The notes below the pieces were generated by a model. It was given only the letters and a program-made list of their open reading frames with translations, searched no databases and had not been told where the DNA came from. The position numbers were made by a program, and so were the translations under genes. 64,000 nt of DNA from Dermatemys mawii (Eukaryota; Chordata; Testudines; Dermatemydidae), in assembly GCA_007922305.1 (NCBI GenBank), contig ML677364.1:17072260-17136259 (forward strand), written 5' to 3'. Shown here piece by piece: positions 35,745-47,263 of this stretch; positions within the stretch are counted from its first letter, which is position 1, and each line of letters begins with the position of its first letter.

Positions 35745-38285
35745 TAAGATGAATCTGGGCCAATGTTTTTGATTTGATATCATGCTAACTTTATTCAACT
35801 ATGATCCCTTTGGCCAGCAAAAGAGTGTGTCTTTTGTGGTAGCCCTCAGCTGAGAGGATGTTTACTATGAACAACTACCTGAGAAAGACAGAAGAGTCTT
35901 CTGCTTAATGTTATATCCAAGTACCACGTAATAACAATAAAATATATGGACCAGTTATTTGACTTTATTGGTACAGCAACTCAAGAAATCATGCTAATGA
36001 ATCAGGGAAAAACTTCAGTACATGCTAAGCTCCATTGATTTCCATGGGACTTAGCACATGCTAAAAATTAAGCACTTATATGTGCTTTGCTGAATTATAG
36101 CTCATAACCCTATACACTCTTCCATGAGTTTGGCTGCCTTTACAGGACCTCTTCTACCCTGGAGAGACATTCCGCTCCATGCCCCTCTTATAGCCTGGTT
36201 GACAGCAACAAGACACATCTGCCAACCCGAGTCTGCAGTAATTATCATTATGCAGGCTTTTTAATTTAGCGTGTCTTGGAGGATCACTGCATTCTGATGC
36301 AGGGTCCTAGAAAATGCCACCTCCTTACAATACCGTAAAGTAGATTAGGAAATCTAGGAATGTATCTGTGAAGGGGTATTTGCTAGGGTTGTTTTAGACT
36401 TTATCCCTTTTTTTGTGCCCAGACTGCCTTTTGGCTGTGCCAGGACACCTTTTTTATCTTCATCAGTCTAACAAAATGACCACTCATCCTACCACTTAAC
36501 AGGTTATTCTTTACTTTGCTACCAGCATACTCTATCAGCTATGCTCCATTACATTAACTTCAGGAGATTATGCAGGGCCTACATCCATGCACAATTTGGC
36601 CACATACTTTTACAGCACACCCAGTCCATACTGACTAGGGAGGCAACAGTTCAAGATGAAAAATAAGCCAGAGCCTCAGATATAGCAGCATAACCGTTAA
36701 GCGAGTGGACAACACCAAAACTAGATATTTTAAATGGTAATTTATAATAAAATGATGCTAATAAATTACATAAATGGGAGATTCTGCTTAGATGTTCTCT
36801 ATCAGCAGACTATGTGATAAACAAACATACTGTTTTTAGAAACACTGCTATGTCACTATGGGTCTCTGTGGAATAAATTATTCCACTTGTTCATAACACA
36901 GAACAGCAGGGGACTCTGTAAATACAGAAGATGATACAACAAATATTTAAGTAATTAATAATTTGAATCATCTGAACCCTAAACTTGCTTTCAACTCAAT
37001 GTTTTATAATAGACTGTTCCCTCAGCTGCCCAGTATTGATCATATTAGTGCTCATTATCAACAGCCTCAGAATATGATGGATCTAAGAAGCAAAAATCCT
37101 CGGGAGCGGGGGAGGAAATAATCTGGAAATAAAGCATATGTATATAGCAGGGTAGGGAGGAAATAAAGGAAATACAATACTGGAAAGTGGACATTTATAG
37201 AGAAGAGGTACAACCTAGGCTAATCCTATGTATGGAGACATCTTCATCTAAGATACTTGTAGGCAAAGTATTGGTTTTAATGTTCCTACAATCAAATCCT
37301 GAAGGAGTTCTGTGATACCATGAGAGGCGAGTACCCTCCATTTAATCCACCTGTATGCTAAAGGTTGACTGATCCTGACGTAGGGAGAGAAGGGGATGCA
37401 CAGCCATGCTGTGGGAACCAGGTGCAGAGCTGCTTGGAGAGGAGATGGGTATTGGGAAAGGGCTGTAGCCTCCCTGAGTAGCCTTGCATAGATCTTAGTC
37501 CCTCTCATATGTCACTGGAGCTGCAGTAACCCCTGCACAGCATCTACGGGAGAGAGAGGCACCAGGGCAAGGGTAAAAAAGAGAAGACAAATGGGTGTAC
37601 TGGGAGGATGGATCATGCAGTGAGCTGTGTTTCCTCACTCCTCTAGTCAGGTTGGGCCCACATGACACTGTCTCAGAGCTGTCAGCTGAGAGCTTTCTCT
37701 TGAGGTAATGCAGCCAGACTATTCATTTTTTCAGATTTTAATCAGCTAAGGAGGAACTTGCCCTGGCATGGATCCTGTGAGGCATTGCACATACTCACCC
37801 TTCGGTCCGGTAAAATATGAGGGGGCCATGGCCCTCTAGCTCCTCCTGTTCCCCTGGATCTGACCCACCTCTAGGTACCTCCTCCAGCTGCAGAAAGCAT
37901 CACAGGTGGACAGCAGCCTTGGAGCTTCCTGCTGCTAGAGGAGGCTCCTGGAGGTGGATGTGGACCCGATCTCCCCTGTGGCACTGGGAACATCCCAGCC
38001 AGGGGCTCCTAGCTGCTAGTTCCAGCCAGTGGTGGATTAACATGCGGGCTCCTGCGGCCTGTGCCTAGGTGTCCCTGCCAATTTGGGGGTCCTCTGGAAA
38101 AATGGGCACCCCGAGTCCTGGCAGAAGCTGTGGGGGCTAAAGTCCTGAGCCCCAGCAAAAGTGAGTTGCGGCTGAAGCCTCAGGACGGAAGCCCTAAGCT
38201 CGACTCCCGGTCGGGCTGGGGAGGGACAGGACTTGCTTTTCCGCTGTATGGCTGCTCTCCAAGTCTGATCAGACCCATCTCCAGG
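35745..38285. other. Intergenic stretch without genes
   Basis: AT-rich to 37.8 kb, then GC-richer. A GTGGTGGATTAACATG segment at about 38,030 looks like the terminus of another hAT-like element cut off by the MITE at 38,286. No gene was recognised. Confidence 0.55.
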
Positions 38286-38409
38286 TAGGGTGGCCAGATG
38301 TTCTGATTTTTTAGGGGCAGTCACGATTTTTGGGTCTTTTTCTTATACAGGTTCCTATTTTCCCCCACCCACTGTCCTGATTTTTCACACTTGGTCTCTG
38401 GTCACCCTA
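38286..38409. mobile_element. TAGGGTGACC-type MITE, 124 bp
   Basis: Ends TAGGGTGGCCAGA and TCTGGTCACCCTA, flanked by the perfect duplication TCTCCAGG (38278-38285 and 38410-38417). Inverted in orientation relative to the copies at 24.3 and 28.5 kb, judged by the interior. Confidence 0.92.
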
Positions 38410-38419
38410 TCTCCAGGTC

Positions 38420-39275
38420 CAGGGCCGGATTAACTCTCCTGTGGGCCCGGGCTACTAGATCATGTGAGGCCCCTGTATACTAATCTTTTTCCTAATCTAA
38501 AACAAAATGATCACAATTATGGCATCGAGGCTATTAACACTATACTAAACTTGACTTTTAATTAACATAAAGCCATTCTGTGGTTATATTTCAGTATTTA
38601 AACATCTAGAATATGGTTAAGTTAATTCAAAATAGCCTACTTCTTACTTTAGAACAGCTGTTATAATAGTTTCTTTCTGGGAGGGAGTTTGGGTGCAGGA
38701 GGGGGCTCCAGGCTGAGGAAGACTGTTGGGGTGAAGGAGAGGGTGTGGGGTGCAGGCTCTGGGAGGGAGTTTGATGCAGTACGAGATTCTGACCTGGGGC
38801 AAGGGTTGGGGTTTTGGAGGGGGTGTGAGATGCAGGCTCCGGCCAGGAGGCACTTACACTGGCAGCTCCCAGCCACCAGCACAGCAGGGCTCAGGCAGGC
38901 TGCCTGCCTGCATGCCGTGGCCCCATGCTGCTCCTGGAAGTGGACCGCTGCTGGCACGTCTCTGTGCGCCCCTAGCGGGAGGGGGACAGCGTGTGTCTGT
39001 GCGCTAACCGCGCCCACAAGTGCCGCCCCCACAGCCCCCATTGGCTGGTTCCCAGCCAATGGGAGCTGCAGGGATGGTTCTGGGGTCAGGGACAGTGCGT
39101 GGAGCCGCCTCCCTGCCGCCAGGGGCCCATGAGACGTGCCAGCAGCCAACCACTTCCAGGAGTGGCATGGGGCCATGGCATGCAGGAAGCCTGCCTGAGC
39201 CCTGCTGCGCCAGAGCCCTCTTACCTCAGGGTCCTGGGCTGCAGCCCCTAAAGCCCCTGCATTAATCTAGCCCTG
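38420..39275. mobile_element. hAT-like element, about 0.86 kb, GC-rich interior
   Basis: The ends CAGGGCCGGATTAA and TTAATCTAGCCCTG are inverted repeats. The interior contains a local palindrome around CCATTGGCTGG / CCAGCCAATGG and long stop-free GC-rich frames that are not genes. Target duplication is only 5/8 matched. Confidence 0.65.
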
Positions 39276-39388
39276 TCTAAGTTCCTCCCTTGGCTGCAGG
39301 AAGCTCTGAGGCTGCTGCAGTGCAGAAGTCAGAGTGTAACACCCTCACTTCTGTGATGTCTCCTGAAGTGGGTCTAGTCTCCCCTCCA

Positions 39389-39440
39389 AGAGCGGCTGAC
39401 AGCCGTGCAAGGGCAGAGCGGCTGACAGCCGTGCAAGGGC
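39389..39440 (+). repeat. Tandem duplication of a 26-bp unit
   Basis: The unit AGAGCGGCTGACAGCCGTGC plus AAGGGC is present twice in direct succession without change. Confidence 0.9.
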
Positions 39441-39855
39441 AGTCCCTTGTCAGTCTGGCTGGGTGTGGCAGCTGGAGCCCTGGGCAGGGGAGGAGCCCCC
39501 AGCTGGGGTACCCCCAACCCTGTCCCTCTCTATTCCCTCCAAAAGCTAGATTTCATGGGAGAGGTCTGATTTCATGGTCCGTGACACGTTTTTCACCGCC
39601 ATTAATTTGGTAGGGGCCTATTCATAATCCAATGCTTGTGTGTAGCAGAGCTATCAGGCAGTGCTGAATAAGCATGGCTATGAGTAAAACTCTTATCTGG
39701 AGACTTTAGCAGGCTCACTTCACTCTACCAGACTCTCTGTTGCTAGCCAGTAGGATTAGGCCCCAAATTTGTAGGACAAATGAGACCTTCTTTATCACTT
39801 GGAAGCAATAGGAGGAATTGATTGTTAATTATTTGTTTCCAGTAATGCCCACTAC

Positions 39856-40554
39856 ATCAGGGGTTGGCAAGAGTTTTGGCCCGAGGGCCACATTGGTGTT
39901 GTGAAACTGGAAGCTGTTTAACTGAAAATGTTACAGGTTGGCAACTAATCAGTTTGGTGTTGGCAAGGTGTTGATGCTCTGGTGATGGATGCTTGCAAAG
40001 CAATTATTGCTATGGCTTACCCATGCGTGGGTAACAGCATTAATAATATCAGGCTTTACATGAATAGGCTCCCCAAACTGGGTTGGGGCCATAAATGGCA
40101 CATGTGGGCCATTGTCACCCCCTCCTCTTCCCACTATTCAGGGTTTCAATCCAGGGACCCTACGTCCAGCAATTATGGTCTGGTTGCTTCCAGACCATGT
40201 TGCTATTTCCCTGGACTCCCTCCTACTTCCCTTCTCTATCTTCTTCTCCCACCAGTCCCCAGGTTTACCAGCCCAAATGTCTGCTTCCCAGGGAATAGCT
40301 GTAGACTACTTCCCCTATCTGACTTCTTGGCAGACACTATAGCCCCAAACAAACTTCCCTTCTCTCCGAAAGTGACTACAGACTACTTCTTCTGCAGCCC
40401 CTTTCTGTTCTCAGCTTCATCCCTTTATACAAGTCTAGCCTGTGCCGTCATCTTCCATTCAGCTTTATTGCACCCTGGCTCTCCTCCAGGTGCAGAACAC
40501 AAGATTAATTGATTTAATTTAAACTGCTTTGTATTGTGTGAGTTGGACAAATTA
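39856..40554. repeat. Interspersed repeat, hAT-like left terminus at 39,856
   Basis: CAGGGGTTGGCAAGAG followed by GGCCCGAGGGCCACAT is a hAT-type left terminus. No matching right end was found before the next element at 40,555, so the copy is truncated or continues into unrecognised repeat DNA. Open frames across 39,982-40,512 have no recognisable family. Confidence 0.4.
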
Positions 40555-41229
40555 GGGGTATGGTTACACTTACAAGATTATAGCGCTATTGGTTATAGCG
40601 GTCCCCTTATACAGTAATATGTATAGCGCTATTGTATGTCCACACTCAGACGCGCCAGCGGTATAGCATGGCCACATTTGGGGCACTTAATGCGGCATTA
40701 AGAGCAGCGCATTCGGGCAGGTATCCCAGCATTCAGCTGGGTGCAACGTGCTTTTTAAACGAGGGGGGTGAGGGGGGACGTGTTGTGTGTATGCGGAGGG
40801 AGAGAGCCAGTGATTTTTCCGTTCTTCTGAAAGTCTGTCAGCGAGTCTCCATTCAGAGGGCTTTGTTTTCACACAGGCTCCCTCCTTAAACATTTGCATT
40901 GCTTATCTGCCCAGTTAAGAGAGAAACTCTAAAGAGGTACTTCCGCATTCCTCCAGCCTAGTTGAAAACAAAGGGAAGAGACGTCAATTGCCTTAAATGG
41001 CTCTAGGCATTTCAAGAGATCACTTGTAGTGCAGTGGGTGTCCACATTCTTCCTGTAGCGCTACAGCAGCTGCGCTACAGCCCTTATTCCCCATGCGGAG
41101 GTGGATTACCAGGAGCGCTATAACTCCGCGGTTATAGCGCTCTACGTGCCTTGCCAGTGTGGACGGGGAGGAGGTTATAGCGCTCGTGGGGGCTTTATAG
41201 CGCTATAAAGTGCCAGTGTAACCAAGCCC
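40555..41229. mobile_element. Inverted-repeat element rich in TATAGCGCTATA palindromes
   Basis: Left GGGGTATGGTTACACT and the reverse complement of the right end GGGCTTGGTTACACT are terminal inverted repeats; the flanks are TTA and TAA. Within 675 bp the palindrome TATAGCGCTATA or close variants (TATAGCGCTATT, GAGCGCTATAAC, GGTTATAGCGCTC) occur at least six times, mostly near the ends. No transposase is encoded. A terminal fragment of the same family is at 6.37 kb. Confidence 0.85.
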
Positions 41230-41232
41230 TAA

Positions 41233-43640
41233 GTATTTTAACTGTAATTTGGCTCGGACACCAGGGTTAACACTCCTGTTCTTAGAGATAATGGTATGAG
41301 AATGTTAAGGATCACAGGTGGTCACGCCTTACTTTTGCACCTCACCTGAAGGCAGCAGTAGCTTCTATACCACAGTACTCTCTATCCTCACAGAATAGCA
41401 TTGTCTCAGAGAGAAGAATATCATCTGCTAAATCGTTAACCCATACTGCAGTGGTATCATGACTCATGTATTTTTATAAATCAGTAAATAAAAATAATGC
41501 TGTTGAAACTCATAGGCAAAAGGAAAAGTATAAAAGAACAATCAAAATGGGACATTCCCAAACTTTTCCCGGTAGAAGGCTCATATAATGCCAAATTTTG
41601 ATACCTTTTCTCATGTTGAGTGGTACCTTACTCTGCAAGTAATCCCACTGAAATCAATGGAATTATTTGTACATTGTGATTCTACTCACTGAGAATGAGG
41701 GAAGCCAGCTCAGTTTCTTAGTGATCAGATACACTGTGTTGACAAAGCACATTAAATTCCTTGGCAGTGTACTCCCATTAGACAAGCCGGTCACATGAGG
41801 GTGACTTAATTACACCCCACATGAAACTTCTAAAGGGACACAGACAATCATATTCTCACTAGCAATTCGAATCAGACATTTTATCACATGCACACCTATG
41901 ATAAGGGTGATTTGCGTCAGATTTATGTGTAAATACTGGGAAATATAAAGTTGGTATATAAAAAAGTACTCCGAGCAAATCACTGCTCATGCATTGACTT
42001 CAATGGGGCCAATTCTGGATTAAATTTGATTCCTGTGCAGAGGGCAAGCCTGTCATCAATGGATGTAAGTTCATATTTGTGGCGCGAGGCTTGCAGGATG
42101 TTATAATTTAAATATTTAAACATATAATACTCACAGTATATTTAATGAGAAAGTATGACATCAGACAGTCTGAAGAAGTTAACCTTTAATTGTTAAGGTA
42201 ACAGTTTAAGGAACAGATCTTAACTACTGAACTAATCTCTTTGATGGTTAAAATGTTCGCAAATGCAGGCGGAATCAGTCTGACTAGTCTCACTGGTATA
42301 TGTTCAAATATTTACAGATAATTGCACATGAGAAGACTGCAATCTCAAGGCTGTTCAAACTCCAGGCGTCTACACATTTAAAAGGACTCCAGATAAAAAC
42401 CTTAGGTGTGTTAGGAGTGATTACTTAAAACTGTTAATGTCTTGAAATGTCTGTTAATGGTTAACTGAATTCTGGGCAAGGTTATGTTTTGAAATAGGAT
42501 ACAGTCTGGATTAAAGCTAAATTGATTTCAAGACTTTGCAGTGATGACAGCCAAAGTATTAGAGAACTGGGAGAGGAATAACATCAAGAGAAGGCGACAG
42601 TTAATTTTTACTAATTTACAAGCAATTTGTACTGGTTTAAGGAATGATATTGTACAAATAGGGTACGTAAATGATATAATATTCCAATTGTATGCAAGTA
42701 TATTTTCCAACTCAACCCATCAGAGAATATGTAATAAGATAATATGAAGGAGAGAAAAGATGAGTTGGAGGAGCAGGTACACTTTTACAACAGGACAAGA
42801 TTTTCAAATAAAATAGCTGACTTAACACCTACGCAAAAAGTTAAATAGCATCACTAAGAAAATCAGCATCCTTCAACACGGCTAATTAACATGTGACCAA
42901 AGGGGGTTTTAGTACAATATTACAGATAGCATAAATGTACTAGGAACTGTGATCCAGAATAACATGCTGGGTTGACTAGGTACATAACTCCCTCCAAAAT
43001 GGGAAATGTGAACAATTCTAACCATAGGCAGGGGCAAAGTCTGCTCCAAAACTGCTTACCAGAAAAGCTGGTCAAAAAATGGTACATTTTTTAAATTTTG
43101 TTTTCTGGAAATGTTTCATGAAAAATTTCAAAATTTTCTGATTTTTTTTTTACAAACCCCCACCTCCCTATACCCCCCCCCCAACACCCACACACACCCT
43201 GAAAAGCCAAACATTTTTCATTTCTGGGTTTTCCCCTGTTTCATCCTCCTCTTCTCTCCCCCCGGCCCCTTCCAGTTCCATTTTGCCACTGAAAAAAGAA
43301 ATAAAGGAGTGGAAAGGGGAAAACAAAAAAATAAAAAACCAAAAAATAAAAATAAAATAAATTGAAAAATGTGAGAGTATAAAAACAACAAGCATTTTCT
43401 GGCAAAACATTCATTTTCAAAAAAGTCTACTTTTTTCATTAAAAAAAATCAAATGAAACAAGTTGACCAGTTCTACTTTATATTTCATAGCATCTCATCC
43501 TGTTTCTCACCCTGAGGAAAAAGCAGAAAAATTACTATCTATTTCTGAAGTTTAGTTTAACATGTTTTGCTTCCTGGAACTAAATCTACAAGATAGCACA
43601 AAAGGCATATGAATGGAAAGTCTTAGTTAGAACCATTACA
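41233..43640. other. Intergenic stretch without genes
   Basis: AT-rich DNA with A- and T-rich runs around 43.3 kb. MIR-like phrases such as ACTGAAATCAATGGAAT occur near 41.65 kb. No gene was found. Confidence 0.6.
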
Positions 43641-43674
43641 TGTTAACTCCATTTTTATTGATTCCAGAGTAAAA
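43641..43674 (+). repeat. 34-bp direct repeat, left copy
   Basis: Starts TGTTAACTCCATTTTTATTG and ends with CCAGAGTAAAA. An identical 34 bases occur at 44,778-44,811. Confidence 0.95.
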
Positions 43675-43719
43675 GAGGAGGAAATTGCAGTGGAGTGGAC
43701 AAAGTCTAGGATGTTATGG

Positions 43720-43968
43720 TAGTCTACTCTGTAGGGAGTCCGGGGAAAGATCGATCGCCAGCACTGCCCCCGTCGACTCCGTAACTCCAGCTTGACCAGA
43801 GGTGTAAGCTGGAATCGACGGGGGAGCGTGCGGCCGACTGACGCTGTCATGAGGATGGCAGGTAAGTTGGCTGCAGATACGCAAACTTCAGCTACATGAT
43901 TCACGTAGCTGAAGTTGCATATCTGCAGTCGATCCAACCCCCTAGTGAAGACAAGGCCTAAGATGTTA
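43720..43968. mobile_element. Harbinger-like MITE with internal inverted repeat
   Basis: The right end is GTGAAGACAAGGCCTAA; its reverse complement TTAGGCCTTGTCTTCAC resembles Harbinger termini. An internal inverted repeat pairs ACTTCAGCTAC with GTAGCTGAAGT. The sequences on either side (GATGTTATGGTAG... TAGGGAGTCC at about 43,709 and 43,971) are near-identical direct repeats of about 45 bases. Confidence 0.5.
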
Positions 43969-44089
43969 TGGTAGAGTCTACCTTGTAGGGAGTCCTGGGA
44001 GAGATCCTGACCAAGCAAGGATGCCTGGGATAGACCCTATCTAAACAGGGGAAGGACTGTAAAGGCCCTACCCAGGAGGAGGAAAAGTT

Positions 44090-44222
44090 GAAGTTGTTCT
44101 GTAAAGTTGAAGTTCTGAGTTTTATTTATGGTTTATTTTATTTATGGTTTATTTTATATTGTGTGTTCTGTGAAGCTGAGGTTCTGAGTTTTATTTATGG
44201 TTTATTTTATATTGATAAACTT
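44090..44222 (+). repeat. Tandem repeat of an AT-rich segment
   Basis: The phrase GTTCTGAGTTTTATTTATGG followed by TTTATTTTAT is duplicated, with an extra partial unit between the copies. This may be part of a longer LTR-like or satellite-like repeat that runs to about 44,280; class not resolved. Confidence 0.7.
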
Positions 44223-44330
44223 AGTCCCCAAGAAGGGGTATTTTTTAAATCAAGACAGCCTGAAGTGACGTTTACTTGACCACTTGAAGAGGGGAGACTG
44301 AGGTAGGCTGCCTATAGAATCACCCTAGGC

Positions 44331-44570
44331 CAGGGGTTTCCAAACTTGTTCCGTGGCTTGGCCAGGGTAAGTCCGTCTGGCCGCAAGATGTTTTGTTTAC
44401 CTGAATGGCCATAGGTTCGGCTTCTCGCAGCTCCCACTGGCTGCAGTTCGCCATTCCCAGTCAATGGGAGCTGTGAGAAGCAGCGTGGGCCAGCGCTGGT
44501 AAACTAAACATCTTGAGGCAAGCCAGGGGCTTACCCTGGCCAAGCCACGGAACAAGTTTGGGAACCGCTG
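44331..44570. mobile_element. Short hAT element, 240 bp, perfect 8-bp target duplication
   Basis: Ends CAGGGGTTTCCAAACTTGTT and the matching AACAAGTTTGGGAACCGCTG are inverted repeats that extend inward (GCCACGGAACAAG). The duplication CCCTAGGC lies at 44323-44330 and 44571-44578. Confidence 0.93.
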
Positions 44571-44777
44571 CCCTAGGCCATGATGGGAGGCTGCTTTGTT
44601 ACCATAATTCTTAGGCACTTCTGACACCGATTGCTATGGATGGTGACTGAAAAAAATATTAGGAGGGTCACTGTCATGTAGTTTAGGCCCCCAACGCAGT
44701 TTACAAAACTGAATGTTAATAAAACTATTAATCAAATGTTTAAAAGTAATACATGAAAACAGAAACTTACTTGGATT

Positions 44778-44811
44778 TGTTAACTCCATTTTTATTGATT
44801 CCAGAGTAAAA
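44778..44811 (+). repeat. 34-bp direct repeat, right copy
   Basis: Identical to 43,641-43,674; the 1.1 kb between them contains a MITE, an AT-rich tandem repeat and a hAT element. Confidence 0.95.
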
Positions 44812-45399
44812 CCAAAGGTTACAACAGAATGCTAAGATTTAACCAACTCAGTTTCAGTTATGTGACATTGAGTAGTGTATTTTATCATCCAAAGTGAGTC
44901 AATTGAAGAAAGTAATGCAAGATGATTCCTCCCACCCCCAAAATTCTTAGTTTTAAAACCATAAAGCAGCGTCAATATCACAGGCAATGTAGTTTTTCTT
45001 AGAATATTGCCTTATTCTAACCCTTATGAGGTATAGTGTTCCTTTAAAATAATGTGAAAAAACAGAGCCTGCTGCAGAAATGAAGCAACTTCCTGCTTTG
45101 CATGTTATAGTCACTTACACCTGTGCCAAGCACCAGTCCAAGATGTTACTCGCCAGTGTGCAGGGATAACCTTGTACTGCCACTCTGCACAGCTGCCAAG
45201 CAATGGCTACACAAAGGGCAGAGAACCAGGTCCTCACAGCGTTGGATTTTGTAGAGGGAAGGACAAATCTTCAGCTGGGGAAATGGTGGGTTAATCGGAC
45301 AATCTAATAACCACCCTACCTAGCCGGACTAGCCAGTCACCAGACAGGACTCTGCAGAGGCTAGTACGCAGGCAAAGGTTCAGCTGACTCTCGCCCTGC

Positions 45400-46340
45400 C
45401 GCCTGCAGTTCCACTCCCAGGCTGCCCCTGCGGAGCACCACGGCCCTGAATCAGGCGGGCTCGCTCCAGCCCAACGCGAGGGCTTCGCCGCCCGCCCCGT
45501 TTGGATTTGGGCCTGGGGAGGTGGCGGGGGGGGAGGCGGCCTGCGCCTTTAAGAGGCTGGGCAGCAGCCGGGGCGGCTGGCGGCGTGTCCCGTGTGCGCG
45601 GGGGGATCCTGCGCACTGGAGCTGCGCCCCCGCTTGACAGGCTGCGCGCAGACAGCGCCAGCCCAGGATCAGCTGCGGCGCGGCGGGCCGGCGGCTCCCA
45701 GCCATGCAGCTCCCCGTGCGCGCCCGGCTGCTGCTCCTGCTCCTGCTGCGGGCCAGCGGGCTGCGGGCCCGGGAGCGGAGCGGCGGCAGCAGCAGCGCCA
45801 TGGAGGAGATCGCCACGGAGAAGGAGGCGGAGGAGAGTCACCGGCAGGACAGCGTGAGCCTGCTGACCTTCATCCTGCTGCTCACCCTCACCATCCTCAC
45901 CATCTGGCTCTTCAAGCACCGCCGGGTGCGCTTCCTCCACGAGACCGGCCTGGCCATGATCTACGGTGAGCTGGGGCCGGGCTGCTGCGCCCCGGGGAGC
46001 GGGAGCTGCCCCCGGCCCGTCCAGTGTATCCCGGCGGGTGGGCGGGGAGGGGGCGCGGTCCCTGTGATCTCCGCTGCCGGGGGATGGGGAATGACCCGGG
46101 CTGTTGGGGAGGAGCCCCCCTCCCTTTGCTCATTTTCACTTTCCTTTCCCCCGTGTAAACGCGCGTTCCTGTGAGCTCAGGGACCGCACCGCTTGTAACG
46201 AGACGCCGGCGCTCGTCTTGTCTCTGACAGTCTCTTGCTTCTTCTTGACCTGTCTCTATTGCGGGGCCCTGGGGCGAGCCGGCCTGCCCGCCTGGGGGCG
46301 GCGGTGTGGATTGGACGGGAACCCCCTTCAGTTGTGATTG
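45400..46340. promoter_or_regulatory. CpG island and promoter region of SLC9A7
   Basis: CpG-dense sequence begins near 45.4 kb, peaks over the first exon and fades near 46.3 kb. A GC box (CGCCCGCCCCG) lies at about 45,490. No TATA box is clear. The transcription start is expected between about 45,480 and 45,700. Overlapping open frames on both strands here are artefacts of GC-rich DNA. Confidence 0.75.
45704..45965 (+). CDS. SLC9A7: SLC9A7 exon 1 (endosomal/trans-Golgi Na+/H+ exchanger NHE7), N-terminal 87 residues
   Basis: SLC9A7 exchanges luminal H+ for Na+ or K+ in the trans-Golgi network and endosomes. The exon encodes an N-terminal hydrophobic segment ([14 protein letters not shown], residues 6-19) and a variable Ser/Gly-rich stretch. 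The family-conserved [20 protein letters not shown] follows, then the transmembrane helix at about 51-70 and [17 protein letters not shown]. It ends TACG|GTGAGC (phase 1). The SVSLLTF wording and RRVRFLHE favour SLC9A7 over its paralogue SLC9A6, which has SANLLIF and RRARFLHE. Position beside RP2 supports this. A second in-frame ATG at 45,800 (residue 33) has a strong GCCATGG context. Later exons lie beyond the window. Confidence 0.93.
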
Positions 46341-47263
46341 CCCCCATGCAATGGGCTCAGGCCCATTGGTCAGCGTGAGGGAAGCGGAGTAGTCAGGTGT
46401 TTCGGGGCCGCTCTCTGCTGAGGTTCAGTCGCGCAGTGATGGAAGGAAGGAAGGCGGGGGTGGCGGAGGGAGCCATCCACAATAATATGGGGTGGGGGGA
46501 TTGCTCTTGTCTGCTTCTTTCTCAAGCATGCTCTTCTTCTCTTCTGAGGAAGAAAGCAGACATCCTCCAACATGCATGTGGTTGGGCTCTGGTTCTTTAC
46601 ACCATGCTGCCTTGTTGTCAAACCGCTAGGAGACCCAGGAAGGTAAAAACAAACAAACAAAAAAATCAAATAAGAGTGAGCTACCTTCTATGGTAAGTGA
46701 CAAGGCCTGTAAAATCTGTGTCAGGCCAATAAAGTCTTTGATGACAGTCTTTCAGGCAGCTTACCTTGGGGACTTGTTCTGGACCACAGAGAAGAAGAAA
46801 ACACCCATTATGCCTGTGAGTTCATATGTGGGGTTTAGTATCCAAGATGAACAGTTTTTTTTCTCCCGTTATGTATATTTGGTGTAGCTGTTACATGGTT
46901 GTATTATGACATTAGAGTGTAAAATATGAAAAAGGCTTTGGCTTTTCAACCAATTTCTCTGATTTTAGGAAGCTAACTTGCTAAGAGACTTTATTCTGTA
47001 TTTCTTGTACTATGTGCACACAGATATATTTAAAAGTAATGATGGAGACTAACTTAAACCTTGCTGCCATGGTGAGTATTTCACAAGATAAAAAGAAGCA
47101 TCATTAAACGTTCATGTGCTCCGTCCTGATAACTGACTGACAAAGAGCTGCTATTCTGTTGTCTCTGGCACCCATTTCTTATTGGCTACCAGTTGACTGC
47201 AGAAAAATTAGATACCAGGAAATGTTTGCACAGTGCATTTTAAGCCCTTTTGGTTGAATAGGC

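Noticed and set aside
38661..39265. Several GC-rich open frames around 39 kb
   Set aside because: They lie within a hAT-like non-autonomous element and change frame without any domain.
39982..40512. 176-codon plus-strand frame that could be a gene
   Set aside because: No start context, domain or splice pattern; lies next to a hAT-like terminus and has the look of repeat DNA.
45704..45965. Assignment of the exchanger exon to SLC9A6
   Set aside because: Residues around the first helix and the neighbour RP2 fit SLC9A7 better.
45380..46174. Several GC-rich open frames on both strands around SLC9A7 exon 1
   Set aside because: Only the frame from 45,704 matches a known family and ends at a splice donor; the others, including the read-through past 45,965, are artefacts.
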